Notes under the pieces: generated by a model
Told to the model about the DNA's origin: nothing
The model's input: the letters and a program-made list of their open reading frames with translations, nothing else
Database searches by the model: none
Made by a program: the position numbers and the translations under genes
Shown here: positions 36,324 to 45,209 of the stretch, piece by piece
Numbering within the stretch: the stretch's first letter is position 1
Layout of the letters: every line of letters begins with the position of its first letter
NCBI GenBank assembly: GCA_028285595.1
Contig: JANQOW010000164.1
Coordinates: forward strand, 1 to 56,503
Length of the DNA stretch: 56,503 nt
Direction: 5' to 3'
From: Hyphomicrobiales bacterium
Lineage (GTDB): Bacteria; Pseudomonadota; Alphaproteobacteria; Rhizobiales; CAJQND01

Positions 36324-37469
36324 TCAGTTGCAGCGACCCAAGCGCTCGCGCTCGATCGGATCCCCAAACGCATCCACCCGCGTGCGGTACTTGCGGCCAT
36401 TCCGGCAGCCTTCCACCACAAAGGTAAGCCGCTCCATTCCACGCTTGCGCATGCGGGCCGCCAAGGCGTCCAAAGTGGTGGACACACAAGGGCCTGCATT
36501 GCGGCGCGTCAGCACCTCACCATATTGGGAAAAACGCGCCCGATAACGCTTGTTCTGGTAGCAGGCGCGCACGAGGAAATCCGTGCCATCTTGGCCCCGG
36601 TAGCGGATCCGCCTATAGCCCCGGTCACGCAGCACTTTCAAAAACTGCTTTGCGCTAAGTGCCGGCCGGCAACCGCTGATCCGCAACTGCTCCACAATGT
36701 CTCCAAACCGGTTGAGGGTAACCTCCATCCGATCATTCTCCCGGCACGCTTCAGCCAGGTAACGGGGCAGCCGATCATCTATGATCTGAATGCGGGTGTA
36801 ACCCCGGTCACGCAGGATACGCGCGATCTGGTCCGGATTGATCGGGCGCCGGCAGGTCCCGATGCGGCGTTCGTCGCGGATCTCCCCAAACCGGTTCAGG
36901 CGGAGCTCAAAACGCTCGCCCTTCCGGCAGGCTTCTGCCGCATAACGCGGCAATTGGTTGTCGGTCACTTTGATGCGGCTATAGCCCTGATCGCGCAAAA
37001 CACGGGCAATGTCGCGCGGATCGATGGGCGGCGCGCAGCGGCCGATCCGGCGGGCGTCCCTGATTTCGCCGCGCCTCGATAGGATTAGCTCCACGCGGCG
37101 GTCGCGCCGGCACGCCTCCGCCACATAGCGCGGCAGCTCGCGGTCGGTAAACTTGATCCGATTATAGCCTTCTTCGCGCAATTTGCGCCGCACCTGTTCC
37201 ACGGAAAGACCTGGCCTGCGGCATTCCCCGATCTGCGTCTTTGAGCGGACCCGGCCCACGGCCGTCATCTTCACCGAATAGCGTATTCCATCCTGGCAAG
37301 CCTCGAAGTTGATCCTTTTGAAGGTTTGCTTAGTGATCTTGATTTGACTGTAGCCTTGCTGGCGCAAAGCGTTGATCAGGTCTTGCGCGGCAGCCGGCGT
37401 TGCCAGACTGGCGGCCACGACCAGAACCAAAGCCAACCCAAGGCCTTTCAGCGTTTTCAGTGTCATCAC
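36324..37469 (-). CDS. Secreted protein of six two-cysteine repeats (PepSY-like)
   Basis: 381 residues with a signal peptide (about 1-28, AAA-Q). The rest is six tandem repeats of about 61 residues (last one 52), spanning about 30-380. Each repeat has the phrase GYxRIKxxDxxLPRYxAEAC followed by an Arg-rich strand and a GEIRxxRRIGxC end. Twelve cysteines fall in six pairs, C58/C83, C120/C145, C181/C206, C242/C267, C303/C328, C355/C380, each exactly 25 residues apart, which suggests one disulfide per repeat. The repeats recall PepSY domains. Strongly basic. An MsrB gene lies upstream on the same strand. No function known. Confidence 0.8.
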   Translation of the reverse strand: MMTLKTLKGLGLALVLVVAASLATPAAAQDLINALRQQGYSQIKITKQTFKRINFEACQDGIRYSVKMTAVGRVRSKTQIGECRRPGLSVEQVRRKLREEGYNRIKFTDRELPRYVAEACRRDRRVELILSRRGEIRDARRIGRCAPPIDPRDIARVLRDQGYSRIKVTDNQLPRYAAEACRKGERFELRLNRFGEIRDERRIGTCRRPINPDQIARILRDRGYTRIQIIDDRLPRYLAEACRENDRMEVTLNRFGDIVEQLRISGCRPALSAKQFLKVLRDRGYRRIRYRGQDGTDFLVRACYQNKRYRARFSQYGEVLTRRNAGPCVSTTLDALAARMRKRGMERLTFVVEGCRNGRKYRTRVDAFGDPIERERLGRCN

Positions 37470-37553
37470 GTGTTCCTCCCTCGGCGCCTGATGAACGACG
37501 GCAAGGAATAGGGTAACCGGACACTGTCGCGATTTGAAGGGGGCTATCGGGCG

Positions 37554-38051
37554 CTAGCTTGCCACAAACTTGAGCGCCAGCCCGTTGATGCAATGGCGCA
37601 TGCCGGTCGGCTCGGGGCCATCATCGAATATGTGGCCCAAATGACCGCCGCACCGGCTGCAATGCACCTCGGTCCGCACCATGAAGAACTTGGTGTCGGT
37701 CTTCGTGCCGACAGCGTCCGGAAGAGCTTGGGTGAAGCTGGGCCAGCCGGTGCCGCTGTCATACTTGTCTTTCGATGAATAAAGTGCCTGCTCGCAGCCG
37801 GCGCAAGCAAACGTGCCCTCGCGCTTTTCATGTAAGAGCGGGCTGGAGTGCGCATACTCTGTGCCCTCTTCACGCAAGATCCGATACTGCTGAGGGGTCA
37901 GATGCTTGCGCCATTCCGCTTCGGACTTCACAATCTCAAAACCACCTGGGGCAGCCGCTGTTGCTCCGCCAATGAAGGATGAACCACCAAAGGCCAGGGC
38001 GCCTCCGCCAACAATAGCGGTGCTGCCGAAAAGAAATTCGCGTCTGTTCAC
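37554..38051 (-). CDS. msrB: MsrB, Tat-exported methionine-(R)-sulfoxide reductase
   Basis: 165 residues from a GTG at 38051, chosen because AAGGAG lies nine bases upstream and the product then begins MNRREFLFGS, a twin-arginine signal. The MsrB domain follows: EWRKHLTPQQYRILR, zinc-binding CAGC and CSRCGGHLGH, GTGWPSF, and the C-terminal catalytic Cys in MRHCINGLALKF. It repairs oxidised methionine in exported proteins. It lies 84 bases upstream of the six-repeat protein gene, same strand. Confidence 0.93.
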   Translation of the reverse strand: MNRREFLFGSTAIVGGGALAFGGSSFIGGATAAAPGGFEIVKSEAEWRKHLTPQQYRILREEGTEYAHSSPLLHEKREGTFACAGCEQALYSSKDKYDSGTGWPSFTQALPDAVGTKTDTKFFMVRTEVHCSRCGGHLGHIFDDGPEPTGMRHCINGLALKFVAS

Positions 38052-38163
38052 CGATCCAAACTCCTTAAAAGCGCCTGATGCAAAACTGTCCGTGTACGAC
38101 ATATGTGGTCAGGGCAAAAAGATCACTTAAGATCATCTCACAATCGCGAGAGGCTCACGTGAA

Positions 38164-38379
38164 CTAGCGCACGGGCGGTCGTCCGTCTTCACCCTTCAGA
38201 GACCGCATGGCCTTACTGAACGCTTTGCCGGCAGCGCGTGCGCGATCATCCTGCGCGCTGATCTGCTTGGCCTCCTCGGCCACCACACGCGCCACTTCGG
38301 CGGCCTTTTGCCGGGCCTCCGGACTGCTCGCGAGTTTCTTGATGGCGAACTGAGCCAGGGTTTTTAGAGCAAGTGACAT
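38164..38379 (-). CDS. Small hypothetical protein
   Basis: Not recognised. 71 residues, basic and Ala/Lys-rich, predicted all helical (SLALKTLAQFAIKKLASSPEARQKAAEVARVVAEEAKQI). No membrane segment or cysteine. Preceded by another small gene 33 bases upstream on the same strand, and about 110 bases upstream of msrB. Confidence 0.55.
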   Translation of the reverse strand: MSLALKTLAQFAIKKLASSPEARQKAAEVARVVAEEAKQISAQDDRARAAGKAFSKAMRSLKGEDGRPPVR

Positions 38380-38412
38380 GAGCGCCAGTATAACCCATCC
38401 AGCGGCGGTTCG

Positions 38413-38625
38413 TCACCTGCGGGCTGCTATCTCGCCATAGAGTTTACCGATGATGTTGCCGGCGGTCTTTTTGAAGCAAAAAGGCAGCACCGCATGGACG
38501 AGTGCAGCGAAAGCGGCTGCCAGCAGCATGGCCGAAAACCTCAAAGCAAAGCGGGCATGTTCCAGATAGGTCTCATCAACCGTTGCAGGGTGAGAGGTGA
38601 AGGGTTTTGCCAAGGTGCGGATCAT
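38413..38625 (-). CDS. Small DUF6356-like membrane protein
   Basis: 70 residues with one strong membrane helix (about 28-50). The N-terminal FTSHPATVDETYLEHARFA agrees with the DUF6356 pattern as I recall it. Function unknown. Divergent from the Lrp regulator gene, 125 bases between starts. Confidence 0.65.
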   Translation of the reverse strand: MIRTLAKPFTSHPATVDETYLEHARFALRFSAMLLAAAFAALVHAVLPFCFKKTAGNIIGKLYGEIAARR

Positions 38626-38750
38626 TGAGTGTCTCCATTGGGGCGTTGCTGATGGATGAAACGTATCATGCCTCCCTGGAGAGTTTTGCTCAAATTTATC
38701 GACTTATATCGGTTTTAGGGTAAAACTATCTCAAACTATGGAGAAATATT

Positions 38751-39215
38751 GTGACAATTGATGAGTTTGACCGCAAGATCCTGCATCACCTGCAAATCGA
38801 CGCGTCGCTGCCGGCTGAAGCTATCGGCGAGAAGATCGGCCTGTCTCGCAATGCATGCTGGCGCCGGATCAAACGGCTGGAAGAGGCCGGCGTGATCGCG
38901 GCGCGTGTGGCCTTGCTTGACCGTGAGAAACTGAACCTCGGGCTTACCGTGTTCATCGCCGTGCGCACCCGTTCCCACTCGGCGGACTGGCTGGTTCAAT
39001 TCAATGAGGCTACACGGGCCATTCCGGAGATCACCGGCGTCTTTCGCATGAGCGGTGAAACAGACTATCTGCTGCGCGCCTCCGTGCCGAGCATGGCGGA
39101 ATACGATGCGCTTTATCAGCGGTTGATTTCCAAGGTGGATCTCACCGATGTGTCTTCCAGCTTCGTCATGGAGGAGATCAAGGACACCACCGAACTGCCC
39201 TTGGGCTACCTCTAA
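38751..39215 (+). CDS. Lrp/AsnC-family regulator
   Basis: 154 residues from a GTG with GGAG seven bases upstream. N-terminal helix-turn-helix (PAEAIGEKIGLSRNACWRRIKRLEEAG, 20-45) and a C-terminal RAM domain (LTVFIAVRTRSHS..., GVFRMSGETDYLLRA, LPLGYL). Such proteins respond to amino acids. The upstream DNA (38690-38745) is AT-rich with the repeat ACTATCTCAAACTATGG, perhaps its own binding site. Confidence 0.9.
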   Translation: MTIDEFDRKILHHLQIDASLPAEAIGEKIGLSRNACWRRIKRLEEAGVIAARVALLDREKLNLGLTVFIAVRTRSHSADWLVQFNEATRAIPEITGVFRMSGETDYLLRASVPSMAEYDALYQRLISKVDLTDVSSSFVMEEIKDTTELPLGYL

Positions 39216-39227
39216 TCGGGCGAGCGA

Positions 39228-41897
39228 TCAGCCGGCAGAGATTGCCGCCTTAATGGCGTCGATGGCGTCTTCGGCTCGTGCACCGTCAGGTCCGCCGGCT
39301 TGCGCCATATCCGGCCGCCCGCCTCCGCCTTTGCCGCCGATGGCGATCGCCCCGGCGCGCACGAGATCGACCGCATTAGCGCTCTCCACCAGGTCGTCGG
39401 TGACGCCGACCGCGATGGCCGCCTTGCCATCCTCGCTCACGGCCACCACGGCAGCGATCCCGGATCCAAGTTTTTGCTTTCCGTCATCAATTAGACTGCG
39501 CAAATCCTTCGGCGAGATGCCATGCAGCACCCGTGAGAGCAGCTTCACGTTCCCGATCTCAGTGATGCCGTCATCGCCGGACGCCCCGCCACCGGCCCCG
39601 CCGCCCAAGGCGAGCTGTTTCTTGGCTTCGGCCAATTGCCGTTCCAGTTGCTTGCGCTCCTCCAACAGTTGGGCAACCCGGGTGGCCGCGTCCGCGGGCG
39701 TCACTTTCAGCAGGTCAGCCACCTCAGCCAACCGGCTGTCCTGTTCCTCCAAATAGGTGCGCGCAGGTTCTCCGGCCAGCGCCTCAATGCGCCGCACACC
39801 GGCAGCCACCGCGGATTCGGAAACCACCTTCACAAGACCAATATCGCCCGTGCGGTCCACGTGTGTCCCGCCGCACAGTTCCAGCGACCAGGGCTTGTTG
39901 GAGCCCTCTTCGCCCTGGCCCATGGAAACCACCCTAACCTCATCACCATACTTCTCGCCGAACAGGGCCATGGCGCCCAGTTCAATGGCCTCGTCCACAT
40001 TCATCAAGCGGGTGGTCACCTGATCATTCTGGGAAATCGCGCCATTGGCCAGGGTTTCGATCTGCTGCATCTCCTCTGCGCCCACCGCTTTGGTGTGGGA
40101 GAAGTCGAAGCGGAGCCGTCCCGGCTCAACCAGTGAGCCTTTTTGGGCCACATGATCGCCCAAGGTTTGGCGCAGGGCCTCGTGCAAAAGGTGAGTGGCG
40201 GAATGGTGAATGCGTGCACCTTGGCGCAAGCTGTGATCCACTTCGAGCTCAACTGGCTCATCCAGAGCAAGCGTGCCGTCCAGAAGCACACCGGAATGCA
40301 CGTGCAGATCGCCCAGCTTTTTCTGCGTGTCGCGCACTTCAAAGCGCGCACCTTCCGCCGTGACGATGGTGCCGCGATCTCCGACCTGCCCACCCGATTC
40401 ACCATAGAACGGTGTCTGGTTGCAGATCAGCGCGCCTTCCTCGCCCGCTGCAAGACTGTCCACGCTTCCACCATCGCGCACAATGGCCGAAATCACCCCT
40501 TCTGCCTTCTCGGTGTCATAGCCCAAGAATTCCGTCGCGCCGACTTTCTCTTTCAGTTCAAACCACAAGGTTTCCGTGGCCGCCTCGCCCGACCCGGCCC
40601 AGGCTTTTCTCGCCTCGGCCCGTTGGCGCTCCATCGACGCATTGAACGTCTCAAGATCCACCCCAATGCCCCGCGAGCGCAGGGCATCCTGGGTCAGATC
40701 AAGCGGAAAGCCGTAAGTGTCATAGAGCTTGAAGGCCACTTCACCTGAGAAGGTATCGCCCTCGTTCAAACCGCCCGATTCTTCATCCAGGATCTTCAAA
40801 CCGCGTTCAAGGGTTTTCCGGAACCGCTTTTCTTCCAGGTTCAGCGTCTCGGAAATCATAGCCTCGCCGCGCACCAATTCCGGATAGGCCTGCCCCATCT
40901 CCCGCACCAGCGCAGGCACGAGTTTCCACATGAGCGGTTCATCCACACCCAACAGTTCTGCATGGCGCATGGCCCGGCGCATGATGCGCCTCAACACATA
41001 GCCCCTGCCCTCATTGGACGGCAGCACACCATCGGCAATGAGAAAGCTGGAGGCCCGCAGATGGTCCGCGATCACCTTGAATGAGGCCGCCTCGGAGCCT
41101 TCGGCCTTTCGCCCGATCTGATCTTCGGCCGCACCGATCAAGGCTCTGAACAGATCCGTCTCATAATTGTCATGAGTGCCCTGGAGCACGGCGGCAATGC
41201 GTTCAAGCCCCATCCCGGTGTCAATGGAGGGCTTGGGCAGGTTGATGCGCTCTTCCAGCGTCACCTGCTCGAACTGCATAAACACCAGGTTCCAGATTTC
41301 GATGAACCTGTCGCCATCTTCATCGGGACTGCCGGGCGGGCCACCTGGAATATGGTCGCCATGGTCGTAAAAGATTTCAGAGCACGGCCCGCACGGACCC
41401 GTGTCGCCCATGGCCCAGAAGTTATCGCTGGTGGGAATTCGGATGATCTTGTCTTCACTCAATCCACCGATCTTGCGCCAGAGATCATAGGCCTCATCAT
41501 CTTCAGAAAAGACGGTCACCAGAAGCTTGTCCTTCGGCAAACCAAACTCCTTGGTCACCAGGTTCCAGGCAAGTTCTATGGCCAAGTCCTTGAAATAGTC
41601 CCCAAAGGAGAAATTGCCCAGCATTTCAAAAAACGTGTGATGGCGCGCTGTATACCCCACGTTATCCAGATCATTGTGCTTTCCGCCGGCACGGACGCAC
41701 TTTTGCGAGGTTACCGCGCGGGAATAGTCGCGGGCCTCAACCCCGGTGAACACATTCTTGAACTGCACCATGCCGGCGTTGACGAACATCAAAGTGGGAT
41801 CATTGCGCGGCACCAAGGGGCTGGACGCAACGATCTCATGACCGTTCTTGCCAAAATAATCGAGAAACGTTGATCTGATTTCGTTTACGCCGGACAT
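39228..41897 (-). CDS. alaS: AlaS, alanyl-tRNA synthetase
   Basis: 889 residues, full length. Class II motif 1 and 2 in [19 protein letters not shown] near 80 and [14 protein letters not shown] near 160; the editing-domain zinc ligands [11 protein letters not shown] near 565 and [10 protein letters not shown] near 667; the C-terminal Gly-rich C-Ala domain ([15 protein letters not shown]). The ATG at 41897 begins the conserved [15 protein letters not shown]; the open frame goes 13 codons further up. Convergent with the Lrp gene, 12 bases apart. Confidence 0.98.
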   Translation of the reverse strand: MSGVNEIRSTFLDYFGKNGHEIVASSPLVPRNDPTLMFVNAGMVQFKNVFTGVEARDYSRAVTSQKCVRAGGKHNDLDNVGYTARHHTFFEMLGNFSFGDYFKDLAIELAWNLVTKEFGLPKDKLLVTVFSEDDEAYDLWRKIGGLSEDKIIRIPTSDNFWAMGDTGPCGPCSEIFYDHGDHIPGGPPGSPDEDGDRFIEIWNLVFMQFEQVTLEERINLPKPSIDTGMGLERIAAVLQGTHDNYETDLFRALIGAAEDQIGRKAEGSEAASFKVIADHLRASSFLIADGVLPSNEGRGYVLRRIMRRAMRHAELLGVDEPLMWKLVPALVREMGQAYPELVRGEAMISETLNLEEKRFRKTLERGLKILDEESGGLNEGDTFSGEVAFKLYDTYGFPLDLTQDALRSRGIGVDLETFNASMERQRAEARKAWAGSGEAATETLWFELKEKVGATEFLGYDTEKAEGVISAIVRDGGSVDSLAAGEEGALICNQTPFYGESGGQVGDRGTIVTAEGARFEVRDTQKKLGDLHVHSGVLLDGTLALDEPVELEVDHSLRQGARIHHSATHLLHEALRQTLGDHVAQKGSLVEPGRLRFDFSHTKAVGAEEMQQIETLANGAISQNDQVTTRLMNVDEAIELGAMALFGEKYGDEVRVVSMGQGEEGSNKPWSLELCGGTHVDRTGDIGLVKVVSESAVAAGVRRIEALAGEPARTYLEEQDSRLAEVADLLKVTPADAATRVAQLLEERKQLERQLAEAKKQLALGGGAGGGASGDDGITEIGNVKLLSRVLHGISPKDLRSLIDDGKQKLGSGIAAVVAVSEDGKAAIAVGVTDDLVESANAVDLVRAGAIAIGGKGGGGRPDMAQAGGPDGARAEDAIDAIKAAISAG

Positions 41898-42264
41898 CGG
41901 CACTTCGCCTTCATTTGCTGGGGGCCTTATTGACAATGCGCTGCGGTGACGTCGCCGCGCATCACAAAAGCCAGATTGGCCACGGGTTTTAGCCCCGGGT
42001 GCGGGTGCGTGTCCACAGGCGACAGCATCTGGCTATGGTCTTTTGTGTCCCAAAAAGAAGGCACCTTCCCGCGGGCGACGGGAAGGTGCCGATCCGATGC
42101 GAAAGAAATGCCGCAGACGCCAGGTGAGGCGGGCCGAGGGACGGGGCCGTGTTCTGAGCATTCAGAGCGTTAGAGCTGCTGCCCGCCATTTTGGTTTTGG
42201 GGAACGCAGGGCAGCAGATCTGGGGTGGGAGACGCTTCGCACCGAAACCTTTTAAGAGACGTGC
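41898..42264. other. Intergenic region alaS-recA
   Basis: 367 bases. Holds the alaS leader, the recA terminator (next entry) and a further perfect inverted repeat, CTGCTGCCC at 42176-42184 with GGGCAGCAG at 42209-42217, which has no T run. No gene seen. Confidence 0.5.
42051..42090 (-). terminator. Intrinsic terminator of recA
   Basis: On the minus strand GGCACCTTCCCG (42090-42079), a seven-base loop, CGGGAAGGTGCC (42071-42060), then TTCTTTTT. A perfect 12-bp stem with a T tract, 175 bases after the recA stop. Confidence 0.85.
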
Positions 42265-43371
42265 CTAGCCGGCCACATCCTTCAATTCGCCGGTTTCCGG
42301 GTCCACCTCTTCTTCGCCGTCATGGCTCATGCCGCCTTCTAGTTGCTCTGCCAGAAGGCCTGCATTTTGGCGGATGCGCGCTTCAATGGTGTTCGCAATA
42401 TCAGGGTTTTCCCGCAGGAAGGTCTTGGCATTCTCCCGGCCTTGACCAACGCGCTCGCCATCGAAGGAGTACCACGAGCCGGCCTTTTCAACGATATTGG
42501 CCGTCACACCCAGGTCCAGCAACTCGCCGGTCTTGGAGACACCTTCCCCATACATGATATCGAACTCCACCTGACGGAACGGCGGGGCCACCTTGTTCTT
42601 CACCACTTTGACACGGGTCTGGTTGCCCACAACCTCATCGCGGTCCTTAATGGCCCCGATCCGGCGGATATCAAGCCGCACGGAGGCATAGAACTTCAGG
42701 GCATTTCCGCCCGTTGTGGTTTCCGGAGAACCAAACATAACGCCGATCTTCATGCGGATCTGGTTGATGAAGATCACCATGCAGTTGGACTTGGAGATGG
42801 AGGCGGTGAGCTTGCGCATCGCCTGGCTCATCAACCGGGCCTGCAGACCAGGCAGACTGTCGCCCATCTCGCCTTCAAGTTCAGCGCGCGGCGTGAGCGC
42901 GGCCACCGAATCCACCACCAAAACTTCCACCGCACCTGAACGCACCAGCGTGTCGGCAATCTCCAACGCCTGCTCGCCTGTGTCAGGCTGAGAGATCAGC
43001 AATTCGTCAAGATCCACCCCGAGCTTGCGGGCATAGGCCGGATCGAGAGCATGTTCTGCATCCACGAAAGCGCAAATGCCGCCGGCCTTCTGGGCTTCAG
43101 CCACCGTGTGAAGCGCCAAGGTGGTTTTACCGGAACTTTCAGGGCCATAGATCTCAATGATGCGGCCGCGCGGCAATCCGCCAATACCAAGCGCGATATC
43201 GAGCCCCAATGATCCTGTGGAGACCGCCTCAATCTCCACCACCTGCCCCTCGCCCAGCTTCATGACAGAGCCTTTGCCGAAGGCCCGTTCAATCTGACCA
43301 AGAGCTGCTTCCAAGGCCTTTTGCTTGTCCATATTGTCGCTTTCCACCACCCGAAGATTTGTCTGTCCCAT
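42265..43371 (-). CDS. recA: RecA recombinase
   Basis: 368 residues. The start [11 protein letters not shown] followed by [24 protein letters not shown] is the alphaproteobacterial RecA beginning. Walker A is GPESSGKTT near 79, Walker [13 protein letters not shown] near 153, loop L2 [20 protein letters not shown] near 208. The tail is acidic. AAGGGA lies eight bases before the ATG. It drives homologous recombination and LexA self-cleavage; the promoter carries a LexA box. Confidence 0.99.
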   Translation of the reverse strand: MGQTNLRVVESDNMDKQKALEAALGQIERAFGKGSVMKLGEGQVVEIEAVSTGSLGLDIALGIGGLPRGRIIEIYGPESSGKTTLALHTVAEAQKAGGICAFVDAEHALDPAYARKLGVDLDELLISQPDTGEQALEIADTLVRSGAVEVLVVDSVAALTPRAELEGEMGDSLPGLQARLMSQAMRKLTASISKSNCMVIFINQIRMKIGVMFGSPETTTGGNALKFYASVRLDIRRIGAIKDRDEVVGNQTRVKVVKNKVAPPFRQVEFDIMYGEGVSKTGELLDLGVTANIVEKAGSWYSFDGERVGQGRENAKTFLRENPDIANTIEARIRQNAGLLAEQLEGGMSHDGEEEVDPETGELKDVAG

Positions 43372-43527
43372 AACTTTGATCCCTTATCTACCTGATTCCG
43401 ATCTGGGCGTCGTGAACATAAAATGGATATGCCCAAATCAGCCCGCTGCTGGTGTGAAACAGATTTGTACCGGTTTTGTTCCCATTGGCAAGAACTTTTT
43501 TATCTCGTTGTTTTTATGTGTATTTTC

Positions 43528-43556
43528 GAACTATGTTCCTGTAAGGTTCACCGCAA
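43528..43556 (-). promoter_or_regulatory. recA promoter
   Basis: On the minus strand TTGCGG (43556-43551), 17 bases, TAGTTC (43533-43528). The spacer is almost filled by the LexA box. Confidence 0.55.
43535..43549 (-). promoter_or_regulatory. LexA (SOS) box of recA
   Basis: GAAC-CTTACAG-GAAC on the minus strand (GTTC-N7-GTTC on plus), the exact alphaproteobacterial LexA consensus, between the -35 and -10 of recA. Confidence 0.88.
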
Positions 43557-43806
43557 ATCTGTCACCCGATGCGGCTCATGCAACGTTATAACATGACCTT
43601 AGGTCAAGACGAGAACAGAGCAAAAACACAGTGGTGTGGCACGTCATTTAGAATGAAACTCAGCGTCACTTAGATTGGCACTTTCTAGGAAGCAGGACGA
43701 AGGCACGGGCACAGTGCCTAGGATCAACACACAACCCATCGGACATACGCCCGAGCCCAGACGTTCCGGTTTCTACCGGTTTAAGCGCATTTTTGCCCCT
43801 AAGCAG

Positions 43807-44082
43807 TTACTTGTTCCATGCACCATGTTCCTGTTCGACGGTCGCGTTTGCGCGCTCCACGTGTTGAGCATACTCAGGATGGAAAGCATCTGCCAATTCT
43901 CTTTCCAGCACGCACTGCAGCGAATTTAATGCCCAGAGTTCACCGTCGCGCTGCACCAACTGTCGAAGGCGTTCCCCGCTGCGACTCTCGAGTTCTCGCG
44001 ACAGCAAATCGAACAGCACCAACGCCTCTGCATGATCGATATTGATTGTGACCACGCCCGAACTGCTTCCATCGCTATTCAT
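43807..44082 (-). CDS. Small protein of unknown function, second of an operon
   Basis: Not recognised. 91 residues from the ATG at 44082 (MNSDGSSSGVVTINIDHAEA). VTINIDHAEALVLFDLLSRELES then ELWALNSLQCVLERELADAF looks like a compact alpha-beta domain. Its start overlaps the end of the upstream gene by eight bases, so the two are translationally coupled. It lies in a gene-poor stretch. Confidence 0.6.
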   Translation of the reverse strand: MNSDGSSSGVVTINIDHAEALVLFDLLSRELESRSGERLRQLVQRDGELWALNSLQCVLERELADAFHPEYAQHVERANATVEQEHGAWNK

Positions 44083-44389
44083 GGTATTTGCCACCACTGT
44101 GCAGTATTCGAGCTGCGCGCCGCCAGGGATTCTCGGCCACCGGTGCGAGATCATCATCACGACCGAGCCATGCTTCGCCCCATGTATGTGCAGCCTCTAA
44201 GAAGGTTCCGATTGTGCCGTTCTCCCAACCGTTGGCACCTGGTCCGTACGGTGGGCTTGGATCGGTTTTCTCTTTACGCTCTTGTTCTTCCCAATCTTCG
44301 GATAGCGCGAGAAGAAACGCCAGAAATGTTGCTTCGTCGTGGACGTTGTCGACGATCGCAAAAAGGTCGGTTGCAATTTGATGGTTCAT
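44075..44389 (-). CDS. DUF7660-like small protein
   Basis: 104 residues from the ATG at 44389 (MNHQIATDLFAIVDNVHDEA). The pattern FLAFLLALSEDWEEQ ... NGWENGTIGTFLEAAHTWGEAWLG resembles the DUF7660 family, small acidic proteins often found in isolated or toxin-immunity-like settings; I assign this from memory of the motif. No Shine-Dalgarno is clear; a TTG start at 44434 is an alternative. Coupled to the gene at 43807-44082. Confidence 0.62.
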   Translation of the reverse strand: MNHQIATDLFAIVDNVHDEATFLAFLLALSEDWEEQERKEKTDPSPPYGPGANGWENGTIGTFLEAAHTWGEAWLGRDDDLAPVAENPWRRAARILHSGGKYHE

Positions 44390-45209
44390 TTTGAAACGAT
44401 CGGCTTCAAGAGTGTTGCGTGTCAAGAAAATCAAGGGCTATTTCTGCAAATGGTTCCATTTCTCCTTATGGTAAAGTTCGAAGCTAAGTCTGAAGGGAAC
44501 ATAGAATCAAAAATCAGATCTGAACGTGACGCGTCTTCTAGCCAAACTGTGAAGCGCAATTGATCTGTGAACTCGATTTCGCAGTTGTTCTCAGTTTGAG
44601 ATGCCCGGCACAACGTGCTTGGTTGCTCATTTCCCGAGAACAAGCGCATAATCTTCACAACTGACGGCTTCATCCACTTGACGCACAAGCTCAGCCAATG
44701 ACGCACTTCGAACGGGCTTGGTGCGAAGTCGTCGCTGTTGGCTTGTGAATATGTTCCCGCACAATTCCGCCAATTCTAGCCCATTTGATCCGGTCTAATC
44801 CCGGCGGTTCCCGCCTTACGCCGGCATCAAACCAATTGACGTTCGACAGGATCGATTCGGCCCCACCAAGAAAGTCTCGGGTGCGCATCGCACAAACTGG
44901 AACAGCCTTGGCGCGCCGTTCCGGGGAGAGAGCAATGCGCACCCGCGTGTCATGTGGGTCTTCGTGACCGTTGGCAAATCACGAAGCGCCCGGACACTTT
45001 TGTGACCCGAACCCGTTAGCACTCAGGCTCCGGCCAGGTCGCGCCGCATGGCGATCGGGGGCGATCTCAACCATATAGTGCAACGCACAATTAATGTATC
45101 ATAGGTTGCAAAACCCGGGAAGCACAATTTTGCCCGTTGCGCGCCGCCTCACCTTCTGTTTTCACTGGAGCACTGACGTTCCCCATGCCCGCCCGAGAGT
45201 GCCCCCGCT
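44390..45209. other. Gene-poor stretch, possibly decayed coding DNA
   Basis: 820 bases without a convincing gene. Minus-strand frames around 44431-44760 give protein-like pieces in different frames (SLAELVRQVDEAVSCEDYALVLG in one; EIEFTDQLRFTVWLEDASRSD in another), as if a gene had been broken by a frameshift. An inverted repeat TGCAAC (45079-45084) with GTTGCA (45105-45110) lies upstream of the dipeptidase-like gene and could be an operator. Confidence 0.4.

Larger units (their letters stand above)
43372..43806. other. recA control region and flank
   Basis: 435 bases with the recA leader (about 150 bases, AT-rich), its promoter and LexA box (separate entries), and a 13-base palindrome TGACCT-T-AGGTCA at 43594-43606. 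The part beyond 43610 has no gene or named site. Confidence 0.5.

Noticed and set aside
43710-43735. GGCAC/GTGCC hairpin as terminator of the small operon
   Set aside because: Six-bp stem with no T run.
44431-44706. 91-codon minus-strand frame as a gene
   Set aside because: No ribosome site or recognised domain, and protein-like pieces switch frame here; described only as possible gene remains.
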